Source of the DNA: Paenibacillus sonchi
GTDB taxonomy: Bacteria; Bacillota; Bacilli; Paenibacillales; Paenibacillaceae
NCBI RefSeq assembly: GCF_016772475.1
Contig: NZ_CP068595.1
Span: 3,038,001-3,102,000 of the forward strand
Length of the DNA: 64,000 nt
Direction of reading: 5' to 3'
This document shows positions 8,577-16,805 of this stretch, piece by piece (positions within the stretch are counted from its first letter, which is position 1; every line of letters starts with the position of its first letter). The notes under the pieces are model-generated. The model was given only the letters and a program-made list of their open reading frames with translations. It did no database searches and was not told where the DNA came from. Position numbers and translations under genes: made by a program.

Positions 8577-10088
8577 ATGAGACATCTTAAGGTAAGACAT
8601 AAAATGCTATTGCTGGCAACAGTCTTTATAATTATGCTTATTGGGACCGGAGTTGTCGGCATCATCACCGCCAAGCATATGGCAACAGGGTCCGGTAAGT
8701 CCTTCAGCCAAAATTTGCAGCCGATGTTTCTGATAACAGAAATACGCGGAAACAACCGGGCAATTGAGTCCTTGCTCCTGGAAAGTCTGATTACCAAAAA
8801 CGATGGCAAAAGCCAAGAGCATACGGCAGCTATCGGAGAGTATATCAACATCAACAATGAGCTGGTCACTCAGCTAAAGGCCATATCCTTCAGCAACAAA
8901 GACGTATCGAAAAAAATAAATGAGTATCTGTCCCTGCTTCCGGATTACCGGGCACAGCGTGACAGCATTGTCCAACTGGCCGGCAAAAAGCTCAAAAATG
9001 AAGGTTATCAGATCTTCTCGGGGAGCGTGTTCAGTAAATCGCGGGAGATCATGGTGAGTCTGCTTGAGGATACAGCCAAGCTGCTGGTTCAAGATGCCCG
9101 CAATCATAACGAATCCAACCAGCAAGATGCCCAAAGATCGTTGACCTTGATCATTTTGCTGATTCTTGCCGCTTTGGTGCTCAGTGTAGGTATCAGCATC
9201 CTCATTTCGAGGATGATTACCAAACCGCTTAAGGAGCTGCAGGTGCTGATGAAGGATGCAGAGGCAGGGGATCTCACCGCTTCCGCTGCCTATCCGTCGA
9301 GGGACGAGACCGGACAGCTCCACCGCTCGTTCAATGCAATGCTGAAGAGCCTGAGGACTACTATGCAAGGAGTGTCGGAGAGCACGGGATTGCTGTCTGC
9401 CTCTTCGCAGGAGATGTGCGCCAGTGCGGAGCAGGCCGCGCAAGCTTCGCAATTCATTGCCGAATCCTCCGGTGAAATTGCCGCCGGTACCGGGGTGCAG
9501 GCGGAGACGGTTGACCGGGCGGCACATTCCGTGCAGGCGATGGCGGAGGAGATCGACGCCGCCCGGCAGAGCACTCATGAAATGTCCGGACTGATGGAGG
9601 AGGCTGCTGCTTCGGCTGATCATGGAGCTGCTGCAGTGGAGGTTATCCTTGCACAGATGAAGGAGATTGCAGAAGCAACGGGGAAAAGCTCGCTGCTGAT
9701 CACAGACCTTCTAACGCAGATCCAGAGCCAGACCGAAGAAGCCGTGCAATCCATAGTGCGGGATTCACAGCTGGTTTCGCGGGGCCTGTCACAGAGCGGG
9801 GCCGTACCGCAGGTGTTCGCGGAGATTCAGGAATCCATTCGAACCGCTGCACGGCAGACGGCGGAGCTCCGCGAGGCTATCGGGCATGTGTCCCGCGAAG
9901 CACTTACAGTGTCGCAGGCAATGGAGCAGGCAAGTGAAGCGTCCCGTAAAAGTGCGGAAGATGTGCAGAACTTAAGTAGAGCCGGCGAAGAGCAAGTGAC
10001 CGCAATGGGCGAAATGCTGATGTCGTCCAGATACCTGGCGGCACTGGCCGAGAATTTGCACATGAATTTGGGTCGCTTCAAACTCTAG
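8577..10088 (+). CDS. Methyl-accepting chemotaxis-like receptor lacking the signalling hairpin tip
   Basis: Start taken at 8577; ATG 8553 abuts its only GGAG and is less likely. The 503-residue product has an N-terminal membrane segment, a periplasmic-type helical sensor of about 150 residues, a second membrane segment (LILAALVLSVGISILI), a HAMP domain with the KPLKEL motif, and a long coiled-coil cytoplasmic part ending LGRFKL. In ordinary receptors the coiled coil folds back at a hyperconserved hairpin (E-IVxxI-IAxQTNLLALNA); here that block is absent and the N-helix (VEVILAQMKEI) runs straight into the C-helix (TGKSSLLITDLLTQIQ) near base 9665. About 65 residues appear missing, in frame. 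CheW/CheA binding is therefore doubtful. It stands alone with no chemotaxis genes nearby. Confidence 0.8.
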   Translation: MRHLKVRHKMLLLATVFIIMLIGTGVVGIITAKHMATGSGKSFSQNLQPMFLITEIRGNNRAIESLLLESLITKNDGKSQEHTAAIGEYININNELVTQLKAISFSNKDVSKKINEYLSLLPDYRAQRDSIVQLAGKKLKNEGYQIFSGSVFSKSREIMVSLLEDTAKLLVQDARNHNESNQQDAQRSLTLIILLILAALVLSVGISILISRMITKPLKELQVLMKDAEAGDLTASAAYPSRDETGQLHRSFNAMLKSLRTTMQGVSESTGLLSASSQEMCASAEQAAQASQFIAESSGEIAAGTGVQAETVDRAAHSVQAMAEEIDAARQSTHEMSGLMEEAAASADHGAAAVEVILAQMKEIAEATGKSSLLITDLLTQIQSQTEEAVQSIVRDSQLVSRGLSQSGAVPQVFAEIQESIRTAARQTAELREAIGHVSREALTVSQAMEQASEASRKSAEDVQNLSRAGEEQVTAMGEMLMSSRYLAALAENLHMNLGRFKL

Positions 10089-10118
10089 CATAGAGATCCA
10101 GATAATAGCTGAACACGT

Positions 10119-10160
10119 CAAAACGGCCCGCCCGGATGCATATACCGGGCGGGCCGTTTC
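10119..10160 (-). terminator. Shared terminator between the receptor gene and qoxD
   Basis: AACGGCCCGCCCGG pairs with CCGGGCGGGCCGTT. On the minus strand the stem is followed by TTTTGACG; on the plus strand by TTTCTACTT. It can end transcription from both converging units. Confidence 0.8.
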
Positions 10161-10192
10161 TACTTGTCTGAAGCATTCAATTGATTCTGGCC

Positions 10193-10486
10193 TTAAGCGT
10201 ACCAGCCCCATACGAAGATGTACAAGGTACCGTAAATCGTAACCAGACCCACAAACAGCGCATAGGCGATATTGATGTACAGCTCTTTCTTAGTATCTGC
10301 CGATTCCCCGATGTGCATGAACACGAACAGCTGCAGGGAAGCTTGAATAATAGCTGTGACCAGCAGTACGGCCATATTGGCCCCCTTGGACAGATCACCG
10401 TAAATCACGATCAACGCTGCGGCAGAAAGGACCAGAGAGGCCAGATAACCCATCACATGGCGAATTGGAAACAGTTGCTTCATCAT
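10193..10486 (-). CDS. qoxD: Menaquinol oxidase subunit IV
   Basis: A 97-residue membrane protein with three hydrophobic helices and the FVFMHIGES segment typical of CyoD/QoxD, the small subunit that assists assembly of the aa3-600 quinol oxidase. Its ATG lies one base after the qoxC stop, and an AAAGGA binding site lies inside the end of qoxC. It is the last gene of the qox operon. Confidence 0.92.
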   Translation of the reverse strand: MMKQLFPIRHVMGYLASLVLSAAALIVIYGDLSKGANMAVLLVTAIIQASLQLFVFMHIGESADTKKELYINIAYALFVGLVTIYGTLYIFVWGWYA

Positions 10487-10487
10487 G

Positions 10488-11084
10488 TCACATCAGTCCT
10501 TTCAGGTAGACGAAGCTGAAGATAAAGATCCAGACAACGTCCAGGAAGTGCCAGAACAGTGAGAAGATAAATGCTTTGTTGGCTGTAGCCGGGTTGATGC
10601 CCTGACGCCACACCTGAATCATAATTGCCGTTCCCCACAGGAAGCCGAAGCTGACGTGCGCACCGTGCGTTCCCAGCAGGACGAACAGACTGGAAAGGAA
10701 GCCGCTGGTCTGCAGCGTGGCGCCTTCATGCACGTAGGTGAAGAACTCGTCAATTTCAATGCCGATAAAGCCGAGACCCATCAGCAGCGTGAGGGCCATG
10801 AAGACCATCATCGCTTTCTTATAGCCGAGACGCATGGCGTGAACTGCCAGACCGATTGTGAACGAACTGGTCAGGAGCAGGAAGGTTTCAATCAGCACCG
10901 GGCCGATTTCGAACAATTCACTTCCGCTCGGTCCGCTGGCAAAACGGTCCACCATGACAAAGTATACCGTGAACAAGGTAGCGAACAACGGAATTTCAGC
11001 TCCGAGAAAAACCCAAAAGCCGAAGATTTTATTGCTGTTCTCTTCTGTAGAGTATTCCAGCGGCTTGGACGCATCTATTTTCAT
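10488..11084 (-). CDS. qoxC: Menaquinol oxidase subunit III
   Basis: A 198-residue protein with five predicted membrane helices and the heme-copper oxidase subunit III pattern (TFLLLTSSFTIGLAVHAM, then LLGTHGAHVSFGF). Its start overlaps the qoxB stop by ATGA. Subunit III stabilises the catalytic subunit and may feed the proton channel. No internal break is seen. Confidence 0.93.
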   Translation of the reverse strand: MKIDASKPLEYSTEENSNKIFGFWVFLGAEIPLFATLFTVYFVMVDRFASGPSGSELFEIGPVLIETFLLLTSSFTIGLAVHAMRLGYKKAMMVFMALTLLMGLGFIGIEIDEFFTYVHEGATLQTSGFLSSLFVLLGTHGAHVSFGFLWGTAIMIQVWRQGINPATANKAFIFSLFWHFLDVVWIFIFSFVYLKGLM

Positions 11085-13027
11085 ACAGTCTCACCCCGCA
11101 TCAATTTCTTTTCTGTAGCCATCACTTCATCCACTGAGATGTAGTAGCCGTGATCCCGGTCAAAGGACATGGCTGCCAGCATTATCAGCACACCCACTCC
11201 GGCAACAATCGCAGGAATCCACATGCTGAAGACCAGGAAGAATCCGAGGAAGAAGAAGATCACACCCAGGATAAACGGCTTGCCGGTATTGCTCGGCATG
11301 TGAATCTTGGTGATTTTGTCCTCGAACAGCGGCATGTTATCCTGCTTGGCGGACCAGAAGGCGTCACGGGTCTGCACTTTTGGTACAATCGCAAAGTTGT
11401 AGACCGGCATTGGGCTATGTGTAGCCCATTCCAGGGTGCGTCCATCCCAAGGATCGCTTGTGGTGTCTCTCGGCATGTAGCGTGTACTCCAGTAGATGTT
11501 GTAAACCAGAAGCACGAAGCCGATTGCCAGCCCCACCGCGCCCACGAAGGACAGCATATTGAGCGGACCGAAGCCCGATTCCTCGGAATAGGTGTACATC
11601 CGCCGCGTCATCCCCATCAGTCCCAGGAAGAACAGCGGGAAGAACGTGACATTGAAGGAAATCACGATCCACCAGAAGGAATGCTTGCCCAGGCGTTCAT
11701 TAAGACGGAAGCCGAACACTTTTGGGAACCAGTAATGGAACCCGGCAATAACAGCGAACACGGCCCCCGGAATCAGCACGTAGTGGAAATGCGCGACCAG
11801 GAACATGGTGTTGTGGTACTGGTAGTCGGCACTGGCCATCGCCAGCATGACACCGGTCACCCCGCCGATCGTGAAGATTGGAATAAATGCCAGTGTATAC
11901 AGCATCGGTGTAGTGAAGGTGATTCGCCCTTTTCGGAGCGTAAACAGCCAGTTGAATATTTTAACCCCTGTCGGCACTGCAATCGCCATGGTCGTTATCG
12001 AGAAGAAGCTGTTGACCATCGCGCCTTGACCCATGGTGTAGAAATGGTGGGCCCAGACCAGGAAGGACAGGAGCGAGATAATCAGCATACTGAACACCAT
12101 GGAGGTGTAGCCGTACAGGTTCTTTTTAGAGAAGGTGGCAATAATTTCACTGTAAATACCGAATGCCGGAAGAATAACGATATATACCTCCGGATGGCCC
12201 CATACCCAGAACAGGTTGGCCCAGAGCATATCCATCCCGCCGTTGGCCATCGTGAAGAACTGGGAGCCGAAGAGGCGGTCGAACATCATCAGTGCGAGCG
12301 CCACGGTCAGTACCGGGAAGGCGAAGACGATAATGACGTTCGTGATGAGCACGGACCAGGTGAACATCGGCATTTTCATCAGCTTCATGCCTGGAGCGCG
12401 CATTTTGAGAATGGTGACGATAAAGTTAACGCCTGTAATCAGAGTCCCGATACCGGAAATCTGCAGCGCCAGGGAGTAGTAGTTGTTCCCGACCGTCGGG
12501 CTGAACTCCAGACTCGCCAGCGGGAAGTAGGCTGACCATCCGGCATCCGGCGAGCCGCCGATGACGAAGGAAATGTTGAGCAGCATGGCCCCGAAGAAGA
12601 AGAGCCAGAAGCTGACGGCGTTGAGGCGCGGGAAGGCCACGTCGCGGGCGCCGATTTGCAGCGGTACGATAACATTCATCAGACCGATGATAAACGGCAT
12701 GGCCATGAAGAGGATCATGATCAGACCGTGGGTGGTAAAGACTTCATTGTAATGCTGCGCATCGAGGAATTTCATTTCCGGCGCTGCCGTTTGCAGACGC
12801 ATCATTATGGCGTCCACGCCGCCGCGGAACAGCATGAGCAGTGCGGCCAGAATATACATGACGCCGATCTTCTTATGGTCGACCGTAGTCAGCCATTCGC
12901 GCCACAGGTAGCCCCATTTTTTAAAATAGGTAAGCCCGACGAGAATCCCGATGGTAGCGAGTGCGATACTGATCATAGCTCCATATATTAAGGGTTCGCC
13001 GTGAACCTTAAACTTTTCTAAATCCAT
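11081..13027 (-). CDS. qoxB: Menaquinol oxidase subunit I (catalytic, heme-copper)
   Basis: The 648-residue protein has the subunit I hallmarks: the heme and CuB ligand region WGHPEVYI, HHFYTMGQG, and VAHFHYVLIPG. About fourteen membrane helices can be traced. It reduces oxygen to water at the heme a3-CuB centre using electrons from menaquinol and pumps protons. The length matches QoxB of Bacillus. It is preceded by a GAAAGGAG site and follows qoxA after 39 bp. Confidence 0.95.
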   Translation of the reverse strand: MDLEKFKVHGEPLIYGAMISIALATIGILVGLTYFKKWGYLWREWLTTVDHKKIGVMYILAALLMLFRGGVDAIMMRLQTAAPEMKFLDAQHYNEVFTTHGLIMILFMAMPFIIGLMNVIVPLQIGARDVAFPRLNAVSFWLFFFGAMLLNISFVIGGSPDAGWSAYFPLASLEFSPTVGNNYYSLALQISGIGTLITGVNFIVTILKMRAPGMKLMKMPMFTWSVLITNVIIVFAFPVLTVALALMMFDRLFGSQFFTMANGGMDMLWANLFWVWGHPEVYIVILPAFGIYSEIIATFSKKNLYGYTSMVFSMLIISLLSFLVWAHHFYTMGQGAMVNSFFSITTMAIAVPTGVKIFNWLFTLRKGRITFTTPMLYTLAFIPIFTIGGVTGVMLAMASADYQYHNTMFLVAHFHYVLIPGAVFAVIAGFHYWFPKVFGFRLNERLGKHSFWWIVISFNVTFFPLFFLGLMGMTRRMYTYSEESGFGPLNMLSFVGAVGLAIGFVLLVYNIYWSTRYMPRDTTSDPWDGRTLEWATHSPMPVYNFAIVPKVQTRDAFWSAKQDNMPLFEDKITKIHMPSNTGKPFILGVIFFFLGFFLVFSMWIPAIVAGVGVLIMLAAMSFDRDHGYYISVDEVMATEKKLMRGETV

Positions 13028-13066
13028 TAGGGTGGCTCCTTTCAGGTTGTTTCATCGAGCATTCTA

Positions 13067-14086
13067 TTAAGAATTGCTGTCGTGCGTATGTTCATCCACC
13101 GGTGAGCTTGGCAGCGGCTGTTCGACTTCCGGATTCGGTTTACTGTCGAACTCTGTCTCGCTGGAAGGCTCCGGTGAAGGATGGATTTCCTTATTGTCCT
13201 GATGATCCATATTTCCGTTATCCATATCCATCTCTTTGCCTTCACCGCTCATATGCTCGCCATGGTCTCCTGGAGGAGGGCTGAACTCAAGATGAGTGGA
13301 CGAATAGGTTTTGCGTCCAAGATAATCGGTGGCGAGCAGGCCTTTGAATTCCTCTTCCGTAAGCTTCGGAGCGGTTTCCTTGACCTCTTTCACCCAGTCG
13401 TCATAATCCTTGCTGCTCATAACGAGCGCTTCAAATTCCATGTGGGCGAAGCCCTTACCGCTGAAGTTGGCATTTCTGCCCATATAAGAGCCTTCTGTAT
13501 CTGCGGAAAGGTGAAGCGTTGTGAGCATGTCGCTCATGGCGTACTTTTGTCCGGCAAGCTGCGGAATCCACAGACTGGTAATGGAACCAAAAGAGTACAT
13601 TCTGAACTCTACCGCCCGGTGAACCGGCATATTCACATAGTTAACGGTTTCAATGCCTTCCTCCGGATAGCTGAAATGCCATTTCCAGTTGGAGGAGGAG
13701 GCGTAGATCACCAGCGGAGTCTGGTCTTTATACTCTTTGGCCTGATTCTCGACGGCGTTGGTCGTTTTGACTGTCACGACGGACAGGAAGGCCACGATAA
13801 TGATCGGGATGACGATCCAGATCGTTTCGAGGACCTTATTGCCCTCCTCATGCTCCGGAATGTAGCCTTCATTGCTTTTCTTGGCCCGGTACTTCACCAG
13901 CACAAAGATATATAAGATGTAGACAACTGCCAGAACACCAAGCATTACCAGAATCGAAAGGATGATTGTGTCAGATAAAGTTCGGGCAGACGGCCCCTTC
14001 GGGTTCAGAACGGTGAGTGAACTGCATCCCGGCAGGAGGAGGATGAGGCTGAGAAACAAAGCGTATAACGGTCCCTTTTTTTTCAT
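13067..14086 (-). CDS. qoxA: Menaquinol oxidase subunit II (lipoprotein)
   Basis: The 339-residue protein starts with a signal peptide and lipobox (LLLPGCSS), has a further membrane helix (IILSILVMLGVLAVVYILYIFVLV) and a cupredoxin domain of the quinol-oxidase type, without the CuA Cys-Cys ligand set. The first gene of the operon, with GGAAGGAG before the ATG. Odd: the last 70 residues form an extra hydrophilic tail rich in Asp, Glu, His and Met (HGEHMSGEGKEMDMD and onwards), longer than I expect for QoxA; it might bind metal or interact at the surface. Confidence 0.93.
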   Translation of the reverse strand: MKKKGPLYALFLSLILLLPGCSSLTVLNPKGPSARTLSDTIILSILVMLGVLAVVYILYIFVLVKYRAKKSNEGYIPEHEEGNKVLETIWIVIPIIIVAFLSVVTVKTTNAVENQAKEYKDQTPLVIYASSSNWKWHFSYPEEGIETVNYVNMPVHRAVEFRMYSFGSITSLWIPQLAGQKYAMSDMLTTLHLSADTEGSYMGRNANFSGKGFAHMEFEALVMSSKDYDDWVKEVKETAPKLTEEEFKGLLATDYLGRKTYSSTHLEFSPPPGDHGEHMSGEGKEMDMDNGNMDHQDNKEIHPSPEPSSETEFDSKPNPEVEQPLPSSPVDEHTHDSNS

Positions 14087-14586
14087 ATAGAACTCCTTCC
14101 TTCAATAGTTCTTTTCATGCGCCGATCGTTGCGGGCAAACATTAACCTGTATCTATAGTAAGAACTACTTACCCATAATGCAAAATACATATTTTGTAAT
14201 AAAATACACAATAGTCCTTAAAAATGTACATTCGGTTAAATATATGTGATCAAATTGTTACAAAAGTCTTAATGTATGATAAAGATCACAGTAACAGTGC
14301 GCCTTTAGGTTATTTTAAGAAAGTTCAAATTTTGTTCACGATTTCACAAATGTTACTATTTTCGTCACAATTATTTAAGCGGAAAACGTCCTGATTTCGC
14401 GGTTTTTGCTTGCTGTGACAGTGCTCGACAAGGTTTGGTTATTTTCTGAAAAAAATGACGATATGTCATTTCTCATAGCGAAACAGTTACAATTTTTTGT
14501 GCTCCTGGTTACAATCTCTCAAATTACGGTATATCTATTTATGCTAAAGTAGTAGGTAAATATACATAGATTGGAGATTGTTTCAC
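14087..14586. promoter_or_regulatory. Divergent promoter region of qoxA and the deacetylase gene
   Basis: This AT-rich 500-bp gap contains no gene. It holds several TCACA/TGTGA-like half sites, such as TGTGATCAAATTGTTACA near 14246 and TTGTTCACGATTTCACAA near 14333, which loosely resemble FNR/CRP-like or Rex-like operators. The matches are imperfect, so redox control of qox is suggested and not shown. Confidence 0.35.
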
Positions 14587-15723
14587 GTGCCTATCAAAAA
14601 AGTAGTGCTCTTATTCATGTCTTTTTTTCTTTGCTTCGGAATCCTGCAAACTACAGCAGATGCAGCGGGAGCAAACAAATCTTTGAAGCTTGGAGTGAAC
14701 GATTCATTAACCAAAATCACAGCCGTTCCGGAAAAAAACACCTATTATGTCCCTCTCCGCGCTTTGGCGGCAGAGCTGAAGTGGACCCTCACCGGTGTGC
14801 CGGATGGCATTCAGGTGGACGGCGGGGGGCGTACACTCCGTCTGCTGGGGAATAACGGGGGAGCCCGGCTTCAGGATGGAACGGTTGCCCAGGCAGACAC
14901 GTTTCTCCAGGATGGATCATTGATGGTCCCGCTGAAGGTCAGCGCCTACCTAGGATATAGAATATCCTTTGAACCGGATAAATATTTACTCCGGGTCCAG
15001 GATGGTTCGGCGGCACTTGATGACACCGCGTTCGTAAGCAAGTACAAAAACGAACTGGAGCCGCCTGCGCCTGCGGAGCCTGCACAGAATCCGCCGGCGG
15101 CCAAGCCGGGAAAAACCCTGTATCTGACTTTTGATGACGGCCCGTCTGCTACAACGCCTGAGCTGCTGGACATTCTGAATAAGTATGGAGTCAAAGCTAC
15201 ATTCTTCATGCTTGGACCGAACATGAACCGCTATCCTTCCCAGGTTAAGCGGATCGCGGAAGAGGGGAATGGGCTGGGACTGCACGGCATGACGCACCGC
15301 AAAGAGAAATTCTATGCTTCTGCTTCTGCCGCGCTTGCTGAAATGAACGGGGACAACGATGTGCTGCGGAAGATCACCGGCACCGGCACGACCCTGATCC
15401 GTCCCCCATATGGCAGTAAGCCATATTTCACCAAGGCCTTCAGGGACAAAGTGCTGGGTCAAGGCTATCACCTGTGGGACTGGAACGTGGATTCCGATGA
15501 CTGGAAATATAAAGAGGACAGTGTTACCATCTACAACACCGTAATGGGCCAGGTGCATAAGCTGCAGAAGTCCAAAACCAATCCCGTTATTCTGATGCAT
15601 GACCAGAAAGCAACACTTAAGGTACTGCCGCGCCTGCTGGGATCGCTGAAGAAGGAAGGCTATACCTTCGGGATTATCACGAAGGATATGGAGCCGGTGA
15701 ATTTCTGGAAGGACAAACGTTAA
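14587..15723 (+). CDS. Secreted polysaccharide deacetylase with stalk domain
   Basis: GTG 14587 is chosen since GGAG at 14573-14576 is 10 nt upstream, while TTG 14578 is too close. The 378-residue product has a signal peptide ending near ADAAG, a copper-amine-oxidase-N-like stalk domain (about 30-150), a Pro/Ala linker, and a NodB-type CE4 domain with TFDDGP (metal and base Asp), HGMTH (two metal His), RPPYG, DWNVDSDDW and LMHD. It likely removes N-acetyl groups from peptidoglycan or another wall glycan outside the cell. It is a single-gene unit with its own terminator. Confidence 0.9.
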   Translation: MPIKKVVLLFMSFFLCFGILQTTADAAGANKSLKLGVNDSLTKITAVPEKNTYYVPLRALAAELKWTLTGVPDGIQVDGGGRTLRLLGNNGGARLQDGTVAQADTFLQDGSLMVPLKVSAYLGYRISFEPDKYLLRVQDGSAALDDTAFVSKYKNELEPPAPAEPAQNPPAAKPGKTLYLTFDDGPSATTPELLDILNKYGVKATFFMLGPNMNRYPSQVKRIAEEGNGLGLHGMTHRKEKFYASASAALAEMNGDNDVLRKITGTGTTLIRPPYGSKPYFTKAFRDKVLGQGYHLWDWNVDSDDWKYKEDSVTIYNTVMGQVHKLQKSKTNPVILMHDQKATLKVLPRLLGSLKKEGYTFGIITKDMEPVNFWKDKR

Positions 15724-15741
15724 CGGTTGTCAGGATACCAA

Positions 15742-15786
15742 AAGAGCAAGCTGCGAGGTGAAACCCTCGCTGCTTGCTCTTTTTTG
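15742..15786 (+). terminator. Terminator of the deacetylase gene
   Basis: AGAGCAAGC plus GCGAGG pair with CCTCGC plus GCTTGCTCT, followed by six T. Confidence 0.88.
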
Positions 15787-15814
15787 CTGTTTAAAATTAG
15801 TTGATTTATGAGGT

Positions 15815-16005
15815 GATTGCACTTCGTGCAATAGAATGTTTATTTTTACGCGTTGAATCGCATTCTGCTGTATTTCGTGCAACTGATTGCCGGTTCTGGA
15901 GCCAAAAACAGCTTCTCCAAGGAATTCAAGTGTACAAAGTGCAATAGATTGAGCTTTTCGGCCGATATAGGAGAACTTCTGCTGCAGAAGTGCAACAGAA
16001 TGTAC
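15815..16005. repeat. Intergenic repeat family D, four units
   Basis: GTGCAA with a following AGAATG/TGATTG box occurs at 15826, 15877, 15939 and 15990: spacings 51, 62 and 51 bp. Small palindromes accompany units, such as TTGCACTTCGTGCAA and TTCTGCTGCAGAA. The section 15870-15895, read in reverse, matches 3573-3600. It lies between two convergent genes; no reading frame is supported. Confidence 0.6.
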
Positions 16006-16017
16006 GCCTGAGCCGCG

Positions 16018-16635
16018 TCACTTGTACAAATAACTAACGATCATATGTACCAGCTCGGATTTCAGCCGTTCAGTTGCAATACGCTGCTGGGAGAAAGAGA
16101 TAACGTCAACGATGGCGCTTACCGTTTCGAACACGATCACGGAAGCAGCCTCCATGTCTTCTGTTCTTAACTCATCCTGTCCCATCTGCAGATACTTCAG
16201 TGTTCTGATGCGGCCTGCTTCATACTGTGCATCCATTAACTGCTTAATCTCCTCATCGCTATGGTACATGATGGTCAGCTCTCGATGGTAGCCTATAAAT
16301 GCCTCATGGGAGATCAGAAGGGTGTCGACCAGGTGCATGATCAGCTCGGAGCGGTCGATGGTTAAGAAGTTGATCTCTGACATCGAAGCATCGATCCGGG
16401 CCAGAAGATCTGCACCATAGTTCTTGAGCACAGCGATGAAAACCGCTCTTTTATCCACAAAATAGGAATAGAAGCTGCCAGTCGATACTCCGGCCGCCGC
16501 TGCGATTTGCTTGGTATTGGTCTGATGGAAACCCTTGTCCGAAAACTGCTTCATGGCGGCTTGGACAATAGCCTCCTTGGTCCGGATGCTGCGTTCCTGC
16601 CGTGGTGTTCTGATCTTGTCTTCCATATCACTCAT
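16018..16635 (-). CDS. TetR-family repressor of the adjacent efflux pump
   Basis: Start 16635 is preferred: a GGGGGAG site lies 9 nt upstream, while the longer frame would translate through an operator. The 205-residue protein has an N-terminal TetR helix-turn-helix (TKQIAAAAGVSTGSFYSYF) and a ligand-binding C-terminal domain. It is divergent from an MFS drug exporter, and three near-identical palindromes sit in the shared region, so it most likely represses both genes and releases DNA upon binding a toxic compound. Confidence 0.9.
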   Translation of the reverse strand: MSDMEDKIRTPRQERSIRTKEAIVQAAMKQFSDKGFHQTNTKQIAAAAGVSTGSFYSYFVDKRAVFIAVLKNYGADLLARIDASMSEINFLTIDRSELIMHLVDTLLISHEAFIGYHRELTIMYHSDEEIKQLMDAQYEAGRIRTLKYLQMGQDELRTEDMEAASVIVFETVSAIVDVISFSQQRIATERLKSELVHMIVSYLYK

Positions 16636-16698
16636 GTCAGATTGCTCCCCCTTGTAGTACTGATTGTAGAGGAGGGAATTCAGGCTGTCAATAAATGT

Positions 16699-16775
16699 TG
16701 AACTAAAGTTCATATTTAATGGTTGACAAATATGAACTTTAGTTCATATAATCAAAAACATGAACTTAAGTTCAT
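16699..16775. promoter_or_regulatory. Three palindromic TetR operators
   Basis: Sites with core TGAACT-nn-AGTTCA: 16699-16712 (TGAACTAAAGTTCA), 16731-16748 (8-bp arms around TT) and 16760-16775 (ATGAACTTAAGTTCAT, a perfect palindrome). The second lies between the -35 and -10 of the exporter promoter; the first lies in the leader of the repressor gene. Confidence 0.88.
16723..16752 (+). promoter_or_regulatory. Sigma-A promoter of the MFS exporter
   Basis: TTGACA (16723-16728), 18-bp spacer, TATAAT (16747-16752). Consensus hexamers with an operator in the spacer imply a strong, tightly repressed promoter. Confidence 0.85.
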
Positions 16776-16805
16776 ATTTTAGAGGGTCTTTGGAGGCTGA
16801 TGAAA

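Noticed and set aside
14087..14586. Defined Rex or FNR operators controlling qox
   Set aside because: Half sites are present but no full consensus palindrome; listed only as a weak possibility in the promoter region.
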